From assembly GCF_021155765.1 (NCBI RefSeq), contig NC_060108.1, forward strand, positions 17,323,025 to 17,387,024: a stretch of DNA of 64,000 nt, written 5' to 3'. Made by a program: the position numbers and the translations under genes. This DNA is from Diprion similis. Lineage: Eukaryota > Arthropoda > Insecta > Hymenoptera > Diprionidae. Numbering within the stretch: position 1 is the first letter of the stretch; each line of letters begins with the position of its first letter. Below are positions 46,792 to 58,916 of this stretch, one piece after another. Under the pieces are notes generated by a model, which did not search any database, had not been told where the DNA came from, and was given only the letters and a program-made list of their open reading frames with translations.

Positions 46792-48910
46792 TTTCAAATA
46801 ACTTCAGTGAAGCGTATGAATACTTATAAGAGACTATTATAAATGCAAGATTTATCATTGTACGTTAGTGCATAAGGAAAACTTTGCAATGAAAGTCGAC
46901 AGAAAAATCAGGGTGCAATGCACGGTTACAATAAAAGATATGACAAACAAACTGATTGTTTAACAGCGTATAAAGTTAATTAAACGTGAGAAAAGTATCT
47001 ATTCTTGCTGGTTTGTAGCAAACGAATTGGGTCGATGAGAAATATACACACCTTAAAAAAAAGATCAAGTAAATTTTTCATGTAAGGTGTCGGAGTAAAA
47101 AATAGAAGGGGGTTTCCTTTGGGTAATAAGAGAACGGTTGAATGTAGGTTCGTTGGAAGCAGGGAGGTAATAACCATATTTAAAGCTCTTTGTTTCAGGT
47201 CCATTTCGCGTAAGCTTTTGGAATACATTTTAGGAACGATTTCATAATCGCCTTAGCTCCTTATCTTGTAGCGTCCGGAGCCTGGCACAATCGCAGTTAC
47301 AAGAGAGGCGCGAACTGGTGTACGTAAAGGTATAAGGAGGGCGTAGGTAAGTATACCAAGTGATAAAAATTGTGCAGCCCGGGTGAAAATTACCGTCTAA
47401 CAATTTGTTGAAACGGCCGCGTTATACAAAATGGTGGAGTGATACGGCATAACAAATACTTGCAAAACGCGAGGACGAATCCTGCAGGCTAACCGAGTTA
47501 CGCGAGGTTGAAGGACATTAGTTAACGAAAATTGTGCTAGTTGTCGCATTTTTATACACCTGATGATTACAGTTTCTTACCAAGTTAATACGATTACCTT
47601 CGACGGAGCCAAGTTTACGAAGATTCTCTGAGCTCTGACTTAAAGGGCGGGAAGAAGACGAAGGGGCAAGAGGTAGGGGAAATCTTGACAAGGAATGCAA
47701 GGAAAAGATCGACAATGCCTCGTGATTTCTTACTGGCCTGAATACCGCCTAATTCTTTCGAATAATCGCATATTTTAAGAACTCTCGCCAATGATAAATC
47801 GAATTACATTCACTTTTATACCAGCCGTTCATTCATTTGCATCGTCAAAGAAAAGTTCGTTGCCAAACTCTTGCTTAATGGAGCGTTGTTAGCTAAATTT
47901 CGAATCTTTCGCGTCATCGTCAACTCGTATGTTGTGTACTGTAAAAATGACAAAAAATTTGAGAAAAAAAACAAGTCGACGTTACCGCGTCTCTGCATCA
48001 CTAAACATTGTATGTACGTACGTCACTCACCCATAAATTGGTTTACGGTCTGGATACGTTCAGGAAAAGTTGGCCATAAAGCGGACAGCCGTATAACGAA
48101 TCAATTATTTTTATATAAACCAATACAAATTCAATTAGATCTATTCCAATTTTTTATAACATGATATAATTTTTACTTCTATGCTTGAAAGATGATGCAC
48201 ATATCTGAGAGTTCTGAGACAAAAATCTTGTTTGAAAGTTAAATTAAATCGTGCCGAATTCTGCATAAGGCAGAGAATATTGTAGTTTATCTGTCAGGAC
48301 ATTAGCGTGGTGAAATATGTTCGCGTTACCGAAGTATAGAACTTGAAATCAAGATCCAGGTGAAGTTGAGCGCTCTGAAGTTGCGCGCGCTAGCATCCTT
48401 CCTGTTAAGTCGTCCGTGAAAATACTAATTATTATACTGATTATTATTAATACGAAAACTTTACTCCGCGCTGAGTCGCAGGCGAGAAGGCGGAGGCAGG
48501 AAAGCGAACGGGCTGGAATGAGTGAGTGTGTTTCAGACTGTTGGCGTACCGACAACTTAACCGGAATGGGGTGGCGGGAGGAGGCAGGGAAGAAGGGGGG
48601 TGGAACACCGGCTCTACACAGCCCTTGGATTATGCTTAGTTGTAATTAAAGCTTCATTATGACCAAGCCAATTAAGATACGCAGCCGCGATTCAAAAATA
48701 CCTTATCCACCACTTCTGTATATCCCGTAGTTTCTAATATACATGTAAAGTTTAAATTATTACAAACTTTAGACGCGATTGCACATCATTATAGGATCGA
48801 CGAAAAATAAAAATATTACTGTACCTCGTGCTGCTGCAAAATCGTTGAGCGCACGCAAAGTTTCATAAGAAATCAATTATCAAGTTCGGTACATCGTTGT
48901 GCGCAAAATA
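46792..48910. other. Intergenic DNA downstream of Pex1
   Basis: AT-rich, no supported gene. A GC-richer part at about 48460-48640 has short frames without recognisable domains. Confidence 0.5.
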
Positions 48911-48916
48911 TTTATT
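48911..48916 (-). terminator. Polyadenylation signal of Pex1
   Basis: AATAAA on the - strand lies about 57 bases after the Pex1 stop codon, a normal distance for an insect 3'UTR. Confidence 0.7.
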
Positions 48917-48972
48917 CAATCATTATAACAAATAATTATTCAACGAACTTGAATGTGTACATTTCATTTTCA

Positions 48973-51900
48973 TCAAGCTAGCGTAGCTCTTTGACTGTTC
49001 TTCAAAATATCCTCGGAAAAGTCTTCAGCCCTGGAGAATTTTGCGTAGCTGAAAAGTGCGCGAATGAAGAAGATATTGGAATAAAACGATGAAAAAGTCG
49101 GAAGAAAAAAGAAGATACTTGTATAAAAAGAAAACTAGTATCGTAGCGCTTTTAGTACCTTCTTCCCTGTAAAACTATTACACGTTTTCGAAATTACACA
49201 ACTTACATTCTGTCATACTTAGCCCTCTCGCTCCCATTCAGTGACGGCCTCGTTAATGCCAATGCATCGATCAAATGTCTCTGAGTCACACCGACAGTAC
49301 TCAACGAACCAGAAATCTCCCTTCCGTGCTGAGAAATTCCCAAAATCAAAACGTCATTACAAAACACCTATGAAACCAAAATCCTTCGCCATACACATAC
49401 TCCTGGAAAGCGCACTGCCTTTTCTGTTACAGTATGACACTTGAAGCAGAGTAACCAGATAAGAGACAGACTAGCAAGTTCTTAGAGTGACCGAGAACAA
49501 CGGAATTCTTAAAGAGTTATCAACGTTACCCGATTAGTATGCGGCCAATACGAAACAAATGCGCTTTCCAAACGTGCGTACGGCATTAATTGTGAGCTAC
49601 CGTTATCCTCCTACGCACCTGATTGATAACAACGTCGAGTTAGTGATTACGTGTGCATTGCTGTGAGAGATCATGCTAAAGAGTTGCACGAACTACCATA
49701 CTGCATAGCTGGTCCAATTTCATTTTAAATTCTTGTATCTGGGACAGCGCGTACGCAGTCCCAACTACCAAAAATAATACGCCCGAGATATCCACATTAG
49801 GGATATTCGCAAGGTTCAGCTCGACCGTAGTGCAATGGAAGAGCCTCATCTTGGAGGAACCGCCTTTTTGATCACGGTATCCTCTGCGCCAGGTAAGTAT
49901 GCTTAAGTTTGGCAGAAGCGACTACTTGAATACATTCGGTTGAATTTTAGCTGCGAGAACGGCGCAAAAGTACATTCACCAGTGGAGGGCATGCGACTCC
50001 TAGGAGTAGAACGAGGAACCATCGGGAATTGGTGGTCATGCGCTCCAAGGCTGTCATCATGCGCGTATACTTGAAAAATTACATAGCACGAAAGCACAAG
50101 CGTATGAATGAGTTTTGAGTACGCTTGAGCTCGAAAAGAAACGGACAGAGCTTCGGACGATGGAAATAGCATTGGAAATCGGTTTCTAATTTTATGGAAC
50201 GAAAGTACAAAAACATAGCAAGCATTACAGGGAATAAGTGGGATTTAAAGAAGAAACGATCACATGCAATCAGATTAAAAATTTTCGTCATAAACGTATG
50301 CGGAATAAATTCATGATTTTTCTTTTATGAAATTTTTCGGTGAACGGAGTATTATATTCACGACGTAGACAGGCTGCAATTTTGCAAGAAACTATGATAA
50401 ATAAATTATCATAGAACAAGCAGATCAACACTGAAATTGCTTGTTTGTATGTATATGTATATTGATATTCCACGATTGCGACTCCAATTTACACCACAGC
50501 CGGGAGAATATCGCAAGACGGAAGGGGGGCACACAGCGTAAATGCGAAATCAGATAGTTCACAGTACATAGCAGATCGCTGGAGGGCAATGATTAGAAAC
50601 TATGTTAATTAGACATGCTTCGCTAATGTCACCATCTTATTCGCATTAGTCCCAGCCAACGTTTAATTTGCTTGGATTATATCTTGTTACACTAGTCTTG
50701 TATTCGACATTATTTTGATCTAGAGCGTAAAAGGTTCATGAGCGCATTGAAATTTTAACGGTATAAATAGCACCCGGATTTATGACCGATAAACGATTAA
50801 AATCAACTTAAAGAATTTGTTCGACTTAATATTAGGGTTATGCAGTTCGGAAACATCGATATCAGTATTAGCATAGTCATTTTCAATACCGCATATTATG
50901 GCGGTAGCTTAAAATTATCGTACCAATTCATTTCGAAAGCTAATTGAAGGCAAATGACCGGCATTCGAAAGAGATACGCACACGTGCAAAATAGAAATCC
51001 TGTCCCCAATTATATCACAACAACGTTAATTTTTCGACAAAATGGTAGCGCTCGAAAAGCTGCTCACTCAAGTATAATTGGCAATTTTATTCAGTCATTA
51101 GGTGCTCGATTTAGTAGAGGACAGTGGAATTGAATGAGTATCATTAACCATCAAAAGTACAGAGGGGTTCCGAATTGAACAATTTCCAATACTTTTATAG
51201 CCTGGAAACATCATATTTGCATTTCCTTTACTCTCGTAAAATTATCATATCAAATATCAAAGAAAACTATCGCAACAGTCTACTGAAATTATCACGTTTT
51301 GTTCATACCTAAAATTATTTAAGCTAACAGAATTTCGATTCTAATAAAATGGTGGAGTTATATGAACTGCTCTGTACCTCTTATGATTGAACATGTAAAT
51401 GATCGTTGAAATAGATAAGAAAATGCATGCACATCAGTTGATATATTGTAGGGATTAACACAGCAAAGAATAAAGAGCACAAACATAGCGATAACACAAA
51501 AGTCCATATGATCACCACGAAACCATCAACCCATATATTTTGAACTATAGTTATAATAACTTACCGATTTTACAGCCGCCAAATCCTCCTCCAGAACGGT
51601 AATTCTTGCTTGAGAAATAATAGAATTCAAGTCAGCACCTGTAAAGCCAATTGTTTCAGCTGCCAGGGTATCCAAGTCCAAGGAATTCACATCAAGTTTT
51701 TGCGATTCGCACAGAGCTATTAGTATTTCTTTTCTCTCCGTCTGAAACATGTTTAAGAAACGAATCAGATAAATATTTTATTTAGCGATGTACGCGCGTG
51801 ATACGCGATACATGTCGAATTTATTTCATCAGCAAGCATGCCCTCCTCATCACTTTTTCGTCAATTAGGTAATATTTAAATGCGAATTAGTACCTTATCC

Positions 51901-54900
51901 GGTAACGGGCAAAGCAAAGATTTGTCTAAACGCCCTGGACGTAGAAGCGCTGGATCTAGTAGATCGGGCCGTGAGGTGGCGGCGACCACGGCAACTCCTT
52001 GCCTGCCTTCAACGCCGTCTAATTGAGCCAAAAACTGATTCACAACACGATCAGTGACCCCCGTGCTGTCATGACCACGTCTGAGTAGGGAAAAAATAAT
52101 AATTTCATTATTGCCAGTGATCAAGAGAAGAATAATATTCACTCGTTTTCCGAGATAAATACAAAACTTCTTATTACTGCTTCATACCTTGGCGCAAGAC
52201 TGTCAAATTCATCAAAGAATAATACACAAGGTTTGGCGCTGTTAGCTCTGTAGAAAAGAAGAAAGGTCGATAAAATTTGCCAAGATCATTTCTTGATCAC
52301 AGGAGAATTACCAACTTTTCAAATACGTTTCGCACAGCCTCTTCGCTAGCTCCAATGTATTTCGAAAGCAATTCTGGTCCCTGAAAAAAATATAAACATT
52401 CCAGTTACTTTCCACAAAATCAAAATCTAGTCATTTTCTTCTCTTTCTTCGTCTTTAGTTATTATCTGACAATTTTTACCTTGACACTAATGAAATTCAA
52501 TCCACATTCTTTAGCAATTGCACCTGCAAGCATGGTTTTACCCGTTCCTGGTGCTCCGTAGAGCAATACTCCACCCTGCTGTCTTATTGGCGCATTTTTG
52601 AAAAGTTCTGGATACTTTAGAGGCCAGTGAAGAAGCTCTATTAACGATTGTTTCACCTCTGCTAATCCACCTATGTCTGACCACGCATAACCAGGCCCAG
52701 AGTATAGATCAAGGCCTTGCAAGGACATTGGTACAGATCTCTCCAAGCTTCGAGACAGATCTTCCTCGCAGGCTATCAAAGGAGTTGTCAAGCCACTATT
52801 AACTATAACAGAAAACACAATTCTTGTTACAATCCTTTCTTGCATACAAAGAGCTTCTCCAAAATTACCCATTTTGGGACCCGCAGATATTTTTAACAAG
52901 ATCCAAATGATATCTTATGATACTCAGAAAAAAATGTTAACCCAAGTACAAGAATGCTTCCGGAGATATAGGGGAGCAAAGGTGTCAAATTTAGTCAAAG
53001 GCTAAAACTTATTTCAGAATATTAGGAAATAATAAAGTATTATTCGACCATCGTTTTGGACAAATTCGTTCGGACCATAAATAGACGAAATGTGCCCTTG
53101 TTTTGGGGACGCTCTTTCACTTAACAATCACTAATGATAATGCACCTATCGATAAAAAATTACCGTGTCGCTTCCAAGCATTAAAGACAGCCTTTTCCGC
53201 GAATTTTGTCAAGTCCTGTGCTGTCCATCCTTCAGTTTTATTGCCATAATGATTCCAATCTACATTGTTTGATATTTGCAGCTTAGACTTCATAGCTAAC
53301 TGGAGAATGTCCACTCGATCCTCCTGGACAGTAAAAATTATTTCAGAATTCTCTTAGTGTTTTTAATTACACTTCAAATTACCAATAATACATTTATTAT
53401 AAAAAATATACCTTTTCAAATTCAGGCACTGATAAGATTGTTCTAAAAAGATGAATACCTCGTGGAGCAGCCAATTTTCTATTCATTTTGTTAATGCTTA
53501 TACAGGTAGCTACAACAGCAACGTAATTTACTGCTTGATACTCAGTTAGAAGGTTCAACAGCATGTCAGCAGTTCTATAAAAAACGAAGATTTTATTACA
53601 AAACAGACTTAATTTCGCGAGAAAAACAGGTGAATTGATTTTGAAAATAATCCAACAATTCATAATAATACTTATTTTTCAGGAGAAAATAGTCAAATGT
53701 AATACATATCTGCTTAGTATATAGTATCCATCAATGTAAGTCAGTTACCTGGCAGTGTTTATTGCATCTGGGGTATTCTCTTCATCGGCCAGAATTTTTC
53801 CTGCTATACTATCCAAATCATCGATAAATAAAATTGCAGGTTGGTAGTAGACGCACTCCAAAATAGCTGGCAGAAAGGTTTTGTGTAATGTTTCCACCTT
53901 TTTACCTGCGAAAAAAAATTTATTAAATATATAACCGATTATTCATGCTTCATCAAAGTTTAAAATGGAAAATTGAAAAAGACGTTCATTCGAAGTTAAG
54001 ATTATGTTACCTTTTAATGATTTGCAATCGATCACATGCACATAAACAAAATTCGGAACTGCTCTGAAAGCCTCTTTCAAAATCTGTCCCACAGTTGACT
54101 TTCCACTACCAACTTTCCCACATATTAGAATGTTTTCTCTGTCATATCCAAAATCCGTGGTTCGATCTAAGCCGAGACTCAGTCCCAAAACAGATTTACA
54201 TTCCGATAAAAGAGATCTCAAGCCTCTGAAACAATCACCATTATTATTGTTTTGTTTTATTTATGATTATTTTGTTACAATAATTCACTAATTTTATGAA
54301 AGCAATTGCAACTTACCGCATTGAGATAGTTCGCAAGCAATCGCTCTCCGGATCTTGTAAGCTTTCCATCTGGTTTTCCACACTATATACAACATCCTTC
54401 ACGTGTACAGGAATAGTTTTCAAATCATACAAGTCTATTAAAGCGTAGGAAGTTGGGAGTGGGCAGAATTGAACAATGCAAGACTTATCATCCCTCAAAC
54501 TCAGCATGGATAATGAATTAATAAGCACTTTATCGTATCTCGAATGTTCTTCGAGGTAATTTTGAAGATCTTCCAGAGAAACTGAATTGTTTTGTGGAAA
54601 TACTTCTATAGCCGTAACAGGTTGCACTGAGTATTCAATCAATTCTAGTATGACTTTAGCACCCACTTTTAACTTAAGATTATGTCTGAGGTTTTCCGAC
54701 ACATAGATACTTTTGTGAAGCGAATGATTGGCAAAATATTCCTTGTCAATACCGATTGAACATTTTTTCAAAACATCTTCCAGTACGAATATTTTGGCAA
54801 CTATTTCTGTTACTAAATTAAGTCCAGCAGTATTGTTACTTCGCAAATAATTCGTATTAGTTACTTTAACGAATTGCGTATTTTGCCTCACTTTCTTAAC

Positions 54901-57038
54901 CCTGCAATAAATCTCACCAGAATGGAAATTCTCTGGTAAAAAACGTTTCTTAACAAAAATATTGTACGGCTGTCTCAATAAAGAGTTCACAGTGTTCATG
55001 GCATCTGTGTCTTTTATCTTTTTCAGAGGTAGGACACGGAAGGTCTGATTAACATTTTTCTTTGAAGATTTTCCCAGTATATTCTCAACAGATTCTTCAA
55101 CATTTGCCTCTTTTTTCTTGTCTGCGTCAGAAAACAAATTCGGAACTATATTTTTAAAAGTATCCCAAAGATTGCCAAATTGTTTCTCTCTTTTATCCGC
55201 TTTTACTTCCTTTTTTGGAAATGATACTGTTATCTCTGTGAACGGTTGAAGCTTTCCATACCTGTACATAGGTTCCAGAGACTCTACAGGAAAAAAATTG
55301 AGGCTTAAAATAAAAAACTTTTTTCTTTTGTAAGAGTTTGGACCAAGACGTAATATTTGATATAAATCGGTACTTTGATATAAGAAAACTCTGGACCTTT
55401 ACAATTACATATGATCAAAACCCCTATTGGGGACAAATTGACCATTTTCAATCAACTGTTGGCTTGTAGGTATACTATGCTGCTTCAAAGAAAAAGAATG
55501 TTTTTTTTCAAAATTTCCACTAAAATACCTTCAGAGTAGTACAAAGAGATGCCTGTGAAAACCGGATCTTTTAATACTAATATTTGGAGGTCGTGCACCA
55601 GGGAATTCTATTTTCCTGTTAAATGACACAGGAATATAATTTTTTTTTTTAGAATTATTCAGCTTACAAGTCAATAAACGGATTCTGATGAGCGATATAT
55701 GTTTTTGTAGGAAACTAAACATTCTGCAAAATTATTTTTTGCCAAACCGACTCGTTCAAAATTTATTCAAACTGAACTTTAAAATTATGTCATAATCGCA
55801 CTTTTTACTTCAATTTCAGGTAAACTCATTAAAGTTATTATCAAACATAAAAAAAAAGTCATTTAAAAATGAAAATTACTAGGTTCAATCAGCCTTTCAA
55901 ATTAATATCACTGAAAAACCTTCCATTTTTGGGAAGAATAAATTAAAATCCGTTTTATTGTATTGATTAGCATTCAAAAATTTTTTTAATCATTTGTTAC
56001 CAACGATAATGGACTTGTTGGTTATGATAGTTTAAAATTGTTGACTTAATATCTTTTGTAAGAAAGATTTTGATTTAGATAAGTTAAATAACTTGAGTTA
56101 CCTCATTTTTTTAAATATTACTATACCACAATTAGTCTGTTTGAAGTGTAGTAAAGTGAAGTAAAAATTGCAATTATGACATAAATTTAAATTTCAGTTT
56201 GAATAACTTTTGAAAAAGTCGGTTTATCGAAAAATAATACATTTTTTGTAGAGCGTTCAGTTTCCTATAAAAACATATATTGTTCTTTAGAATCCGTTTA
56301 TTGGTTTGCAAGCTACAAAATTCTAAAAAACATAATTTTCTTCCTGTGGTTTAAATGCAAAATAGAAATGCCCGTGCACAAGCTCTAAATATTAATATTA
56401 TGAGCTCCGGTTTTCACAGGCGTCTTTTTTACTACCCTAAAGATATTTCAGGGCGCATTTTGAGAAAAAACAATAGTTGATTTTTTTGAACCAGCCTAAG
56501 GTAATACATATGTATATTGTTAAATATACTTACCAACATTTAATACAACAGACAGGAACTTTGATATCCAAACAACAATTTGCTGGTCCACTGCGACAAT
56601 GTTGATCTGGTTTAGCAATGACTCCTGTATTTTGTTGCTCTGTAATTCCTGTAAAAACAAAATCTATGTTACAGGTAACTAGATAAATCAATAATAAATT
56701 TATAAATTCATCATTAAGGTTTAAAATTCTGTATAAAACAGTGAAAATCTCACCACAATTTCCCAGTCTTGTGAGCTTCTTGGCATGACAATGACGTTAG
56801 ATACAGCAGATGGATGAGCTTCGGCTGATGCGAGAACATTATCTCCTTCCTGAATGCCCAAGGCTCTTGCAAAAGTTGCACTGAGCCTTAAGAATTGATC
56901 TGGACTCGGCCGAGAGTGCCAAGAGAAATAGAAGTCGCGATCCTGATGCGTGATCCTGATGGCATTAGGCTGTAATTCAATCAACAATGCACATGTAGAT
57001 TCATTTGAATGGTCTCGATTTTGGTTCAGGACTAACAT
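48973..57038 (-). CDS. Pex1: Peroxisome biogenesis factor 1, AAA+ ATPase
   Basis: Fourteen coding exons on the - strand: 57038-56754, 56648-56534, 55283-54317, 54225-54011, 53905-53749, 53574-53412, 53323-53164, 52802-52480, 52380-52316, 52247-52188, 52080-51894, 51741-51565, 49328-49207 and 49048-48973. They total 3072 nt (1023 residues) with all phases consistent. The N-terminal domain fills about residues 1-180. D1 has Walker [10 protein letters not shown] (about 492-500) and a degenerate Walker B ILFIDDLD (about 552-559). D2 has GAPGTGKT (770-777), LFFDEFD (826-832) and [18 protein letters not shown]. The tail has TRPSL and ends QRATLA. Pex1 and Pex6 form the hexamer that pulls ubiquitinated Pex5 from the peroxisome membrane. 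Human PEX1 is longer (1283). The donor of exon 9 (AA|GTTGGT) is weak. Intron 12 holds a U1 gene and intron 2 a long inverted repeat. Confidence 0.96.
49739..49900 (-). ncRNA. U1: U1 spliceosomal snRNA, copy 3 (variant, nested in a Pex1 intron)
   Basis: The 162-nt RNA matches copies 1 and 2 except for three substitutions: C34 to A in the U1-70K loop, C53 to U between stem-loops I and II, and U73 to A at the 3' side of the U1A/SNF loop. The 5' splice-site-recognition sequence, Sm site and 3' hairpin are unchanged. The promoter element is kept at -58 to -45, but other flanking DNA is unlike copies 1 and 2. The gene lies in Pex1 intron 12 on the same strand. It is probably functional, given the intact RNA core and promoter. 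Confidence 0.95.
49945..49958 (-). promoter_or_regulatory. Proximal sequence element (PSEA) of U1 copy 3
   Basis: On the + strand TTTTAGCTGCGAGA, at -45 to -58 from the RNA start. It is conserved although most surrounding bases differ from the other copies, which argues for selection. Confidence 0.8.
55511..56470. repeat. Long imperfect inverted repeat in Pex1 intron 2
   Basis: The left arm (about 55511-55816) is matched in reverse complement by the right arm (about 56155-56470) around a spacer of about 340 bp. Shared blocks include TGTGAAAACCGG, ATTCAAACTGAA and TATGTCATAAT, with scattered substitutions and small indels. A weaker match extends outward to TCAACTGTTG / CAATAGTTGA. It could be a fold-back transposon remnant. 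Both arms are inside the Pex1 primary transcript, which could therefore form a hairpin of about 300 bp. Confidence 0.75.
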
Positions 57039-58916
57039 TGTTGAATTATGTCGCCATCTATGAAAGATTGTGTTAATTTATTGTGAACGACTGCCGTTAG
57101 GTATTCGAAGTGGGTAAAAAGATATCTATCCAGTTACATAATGATTCGAATTTACAGTTACAGGGAACAGTAAATGCGCATATAGATGAGATTTAAAAAA
57201 CAATGGCGGCCTGGTAGTAATCAGTCAGGTTTGAATAACAATGCATAGGATCATACCTTTGCTGCAAGCTGTCGTTGCCATGTAGCTGGTAAATAAATGA
57301 AGCAGTTTTGCACGGTGATATATTTAACTGTGAAGCGTTCAGCCTGCATATTTTCGGAATGGATTGATAGAAGTAGTGAAGTCTTTCAACGGCTGGCTAA
57401 TAGCCGCGGTCGTAGTAGACTTTGCTTACAAACAAAATACGATCGTATCGTTGGCACCCGAGACGTAAGGTCACCGCGGCCACTTGTTGCGCGACACGCA
57501 ACGCTTGTTCATTCGCCACCGGTAATGCAATTCATTCTGAAAATGAATAATTACGTAATTCATGTGTACTTTGACGGTTTTCTCCACCTCAAAATGAGTT
57601 AGAAAGAGGTCGGATCTTCGTTTTATCGGTCAACAGACCTACAAACAATCACGCTTGGCGGCCATTTTGTGAATTGCTAGCTAGTTGCACGAGTCGTCAC
57701 CAGGGACCGTGGCGCATGGGCTGCGTAGCACGGTCATTGGCGCGTCAAAAATCATTGAGCCAATCGTATGTCGTGAAATCTCTAACTGTGATATTTTGAA
57801 ACAGCGTCAACTTCAGTTGCTCTTGAGTCAGGACGAGCGGAAAGTAGTAAAGTAACGTACCAGTTGTTGACGGATTTTTGTTAAATGAAAAAAATCTCAC
57901 GGCCAAGACACAAGGAATTGAATAATATAAATTAAGGTAACAGTCTCACGGCTTCTCTTGATCCTTGCAACAAATTTGTGGGAAGAATTGTGGAGAAATA
58001 ATTCCCCAAATTATATTTTCCGGTTTTAAGGTCACGATAAAAATGGTGGATCCTTTTACCAAATTGTAGATCATATCCCCTTATTAGCATTTTATGTTTT
58101 TCAATTATTTTACCACCCGTGCTTCATCCCATCGCGTCCTTATGAAGATCGCTTTGATAATTTCACAATTACATCGAAATATTCACGGTAAATTTATTCT
58201 CTGGCATTTTGGGTGATGCCAACGACCACCCGGGCCGCTCGCTCGTTACCCTCGAAAAATTTTGAAATCCCTTTGATTTCTGACTCAAATGTACGGTGAT
58301 CTCTGGTTCAAAATGTCGCTAGATAATCACTTCACCTTACATCAGCCTTATCCGAAATTCTTGCAAAGAAAATTACGAAGTCTATTGCAATGTAACTAGA
58401 GGCGTTTTCTTTCGCTTAATTTTAATTTATTCCAAAGAAAATATCGAAGAATTTTATAAAATAAAAACGCAGCTGTTTAGTCTCAGTGAAGATAGTCGCC
58501 AAGTTTAAAAACACCATCTAAACTGCGTGCAAACAGTTCAATTCTAATGTGTAAGAATCAGTCCGTCACATTTACTTGTTAACGTTAAAATTCATCTATT
58601 TTTGAGGTTATAGCGTCGCGTAATCACGTGACAAGTCAATACAACTGAAAACTTATTCAGCTGTTAAAAAAAAGATCACAAACTTGACAAACTGGTATGA
58701 AAAAAAAACTCGCAAAAAAGACTTACAGCATGGTTGCTGAAACAGAAAAACTTGATATGTTATGCATTGTGCATAGTGTAACAACATAACTAAATAAGTT
58801 TCGTTTCATGTGCAGCATAAAATAGGTTTACCATTTAGTGTGTTTGATTTAAATAATTCGTTTGCAGAACTTTGTGGGGAACTGTTGAAAGACCGTCCCT
58901 TTACGTATTACTAAAA
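57039..58916. promoter_or_regulatory. Divergent Pex1/CycB3 intergenic region
   Basis: The start codons of Pex1 (-) and CycB3 (+) are 1.88 kb apart, with no gene between. GGCGGCC/ATGGC-type motifs occur near 57203 and 57657. On the - strand an acceptor (TTTCATAG, just before 57059) precedes the Pex1 ATG, and a GTATGA donor near 57255 could close a 5'UTR exon. On the + strand TTTGCAG at 58862-58868 looks like the acceptor of a CycB3 5'UTR intron. Both genes therefore probably start with non-coding exons here. The exact start sites are not readable. Confidence 0.5.

Larger units (their letters stand above)
49329..51564 (-). other. Pex1 intron 12, host of U1 copy 3
   Basis: A 2.2 kb phase-0 intron, the longest in Pex1, runs from donor TCG|GTAAGT to acceptor TTTCTCAG. 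Apart from the nested U1 gene I find no coding or RNA feature in it. Confidence 0.9.
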
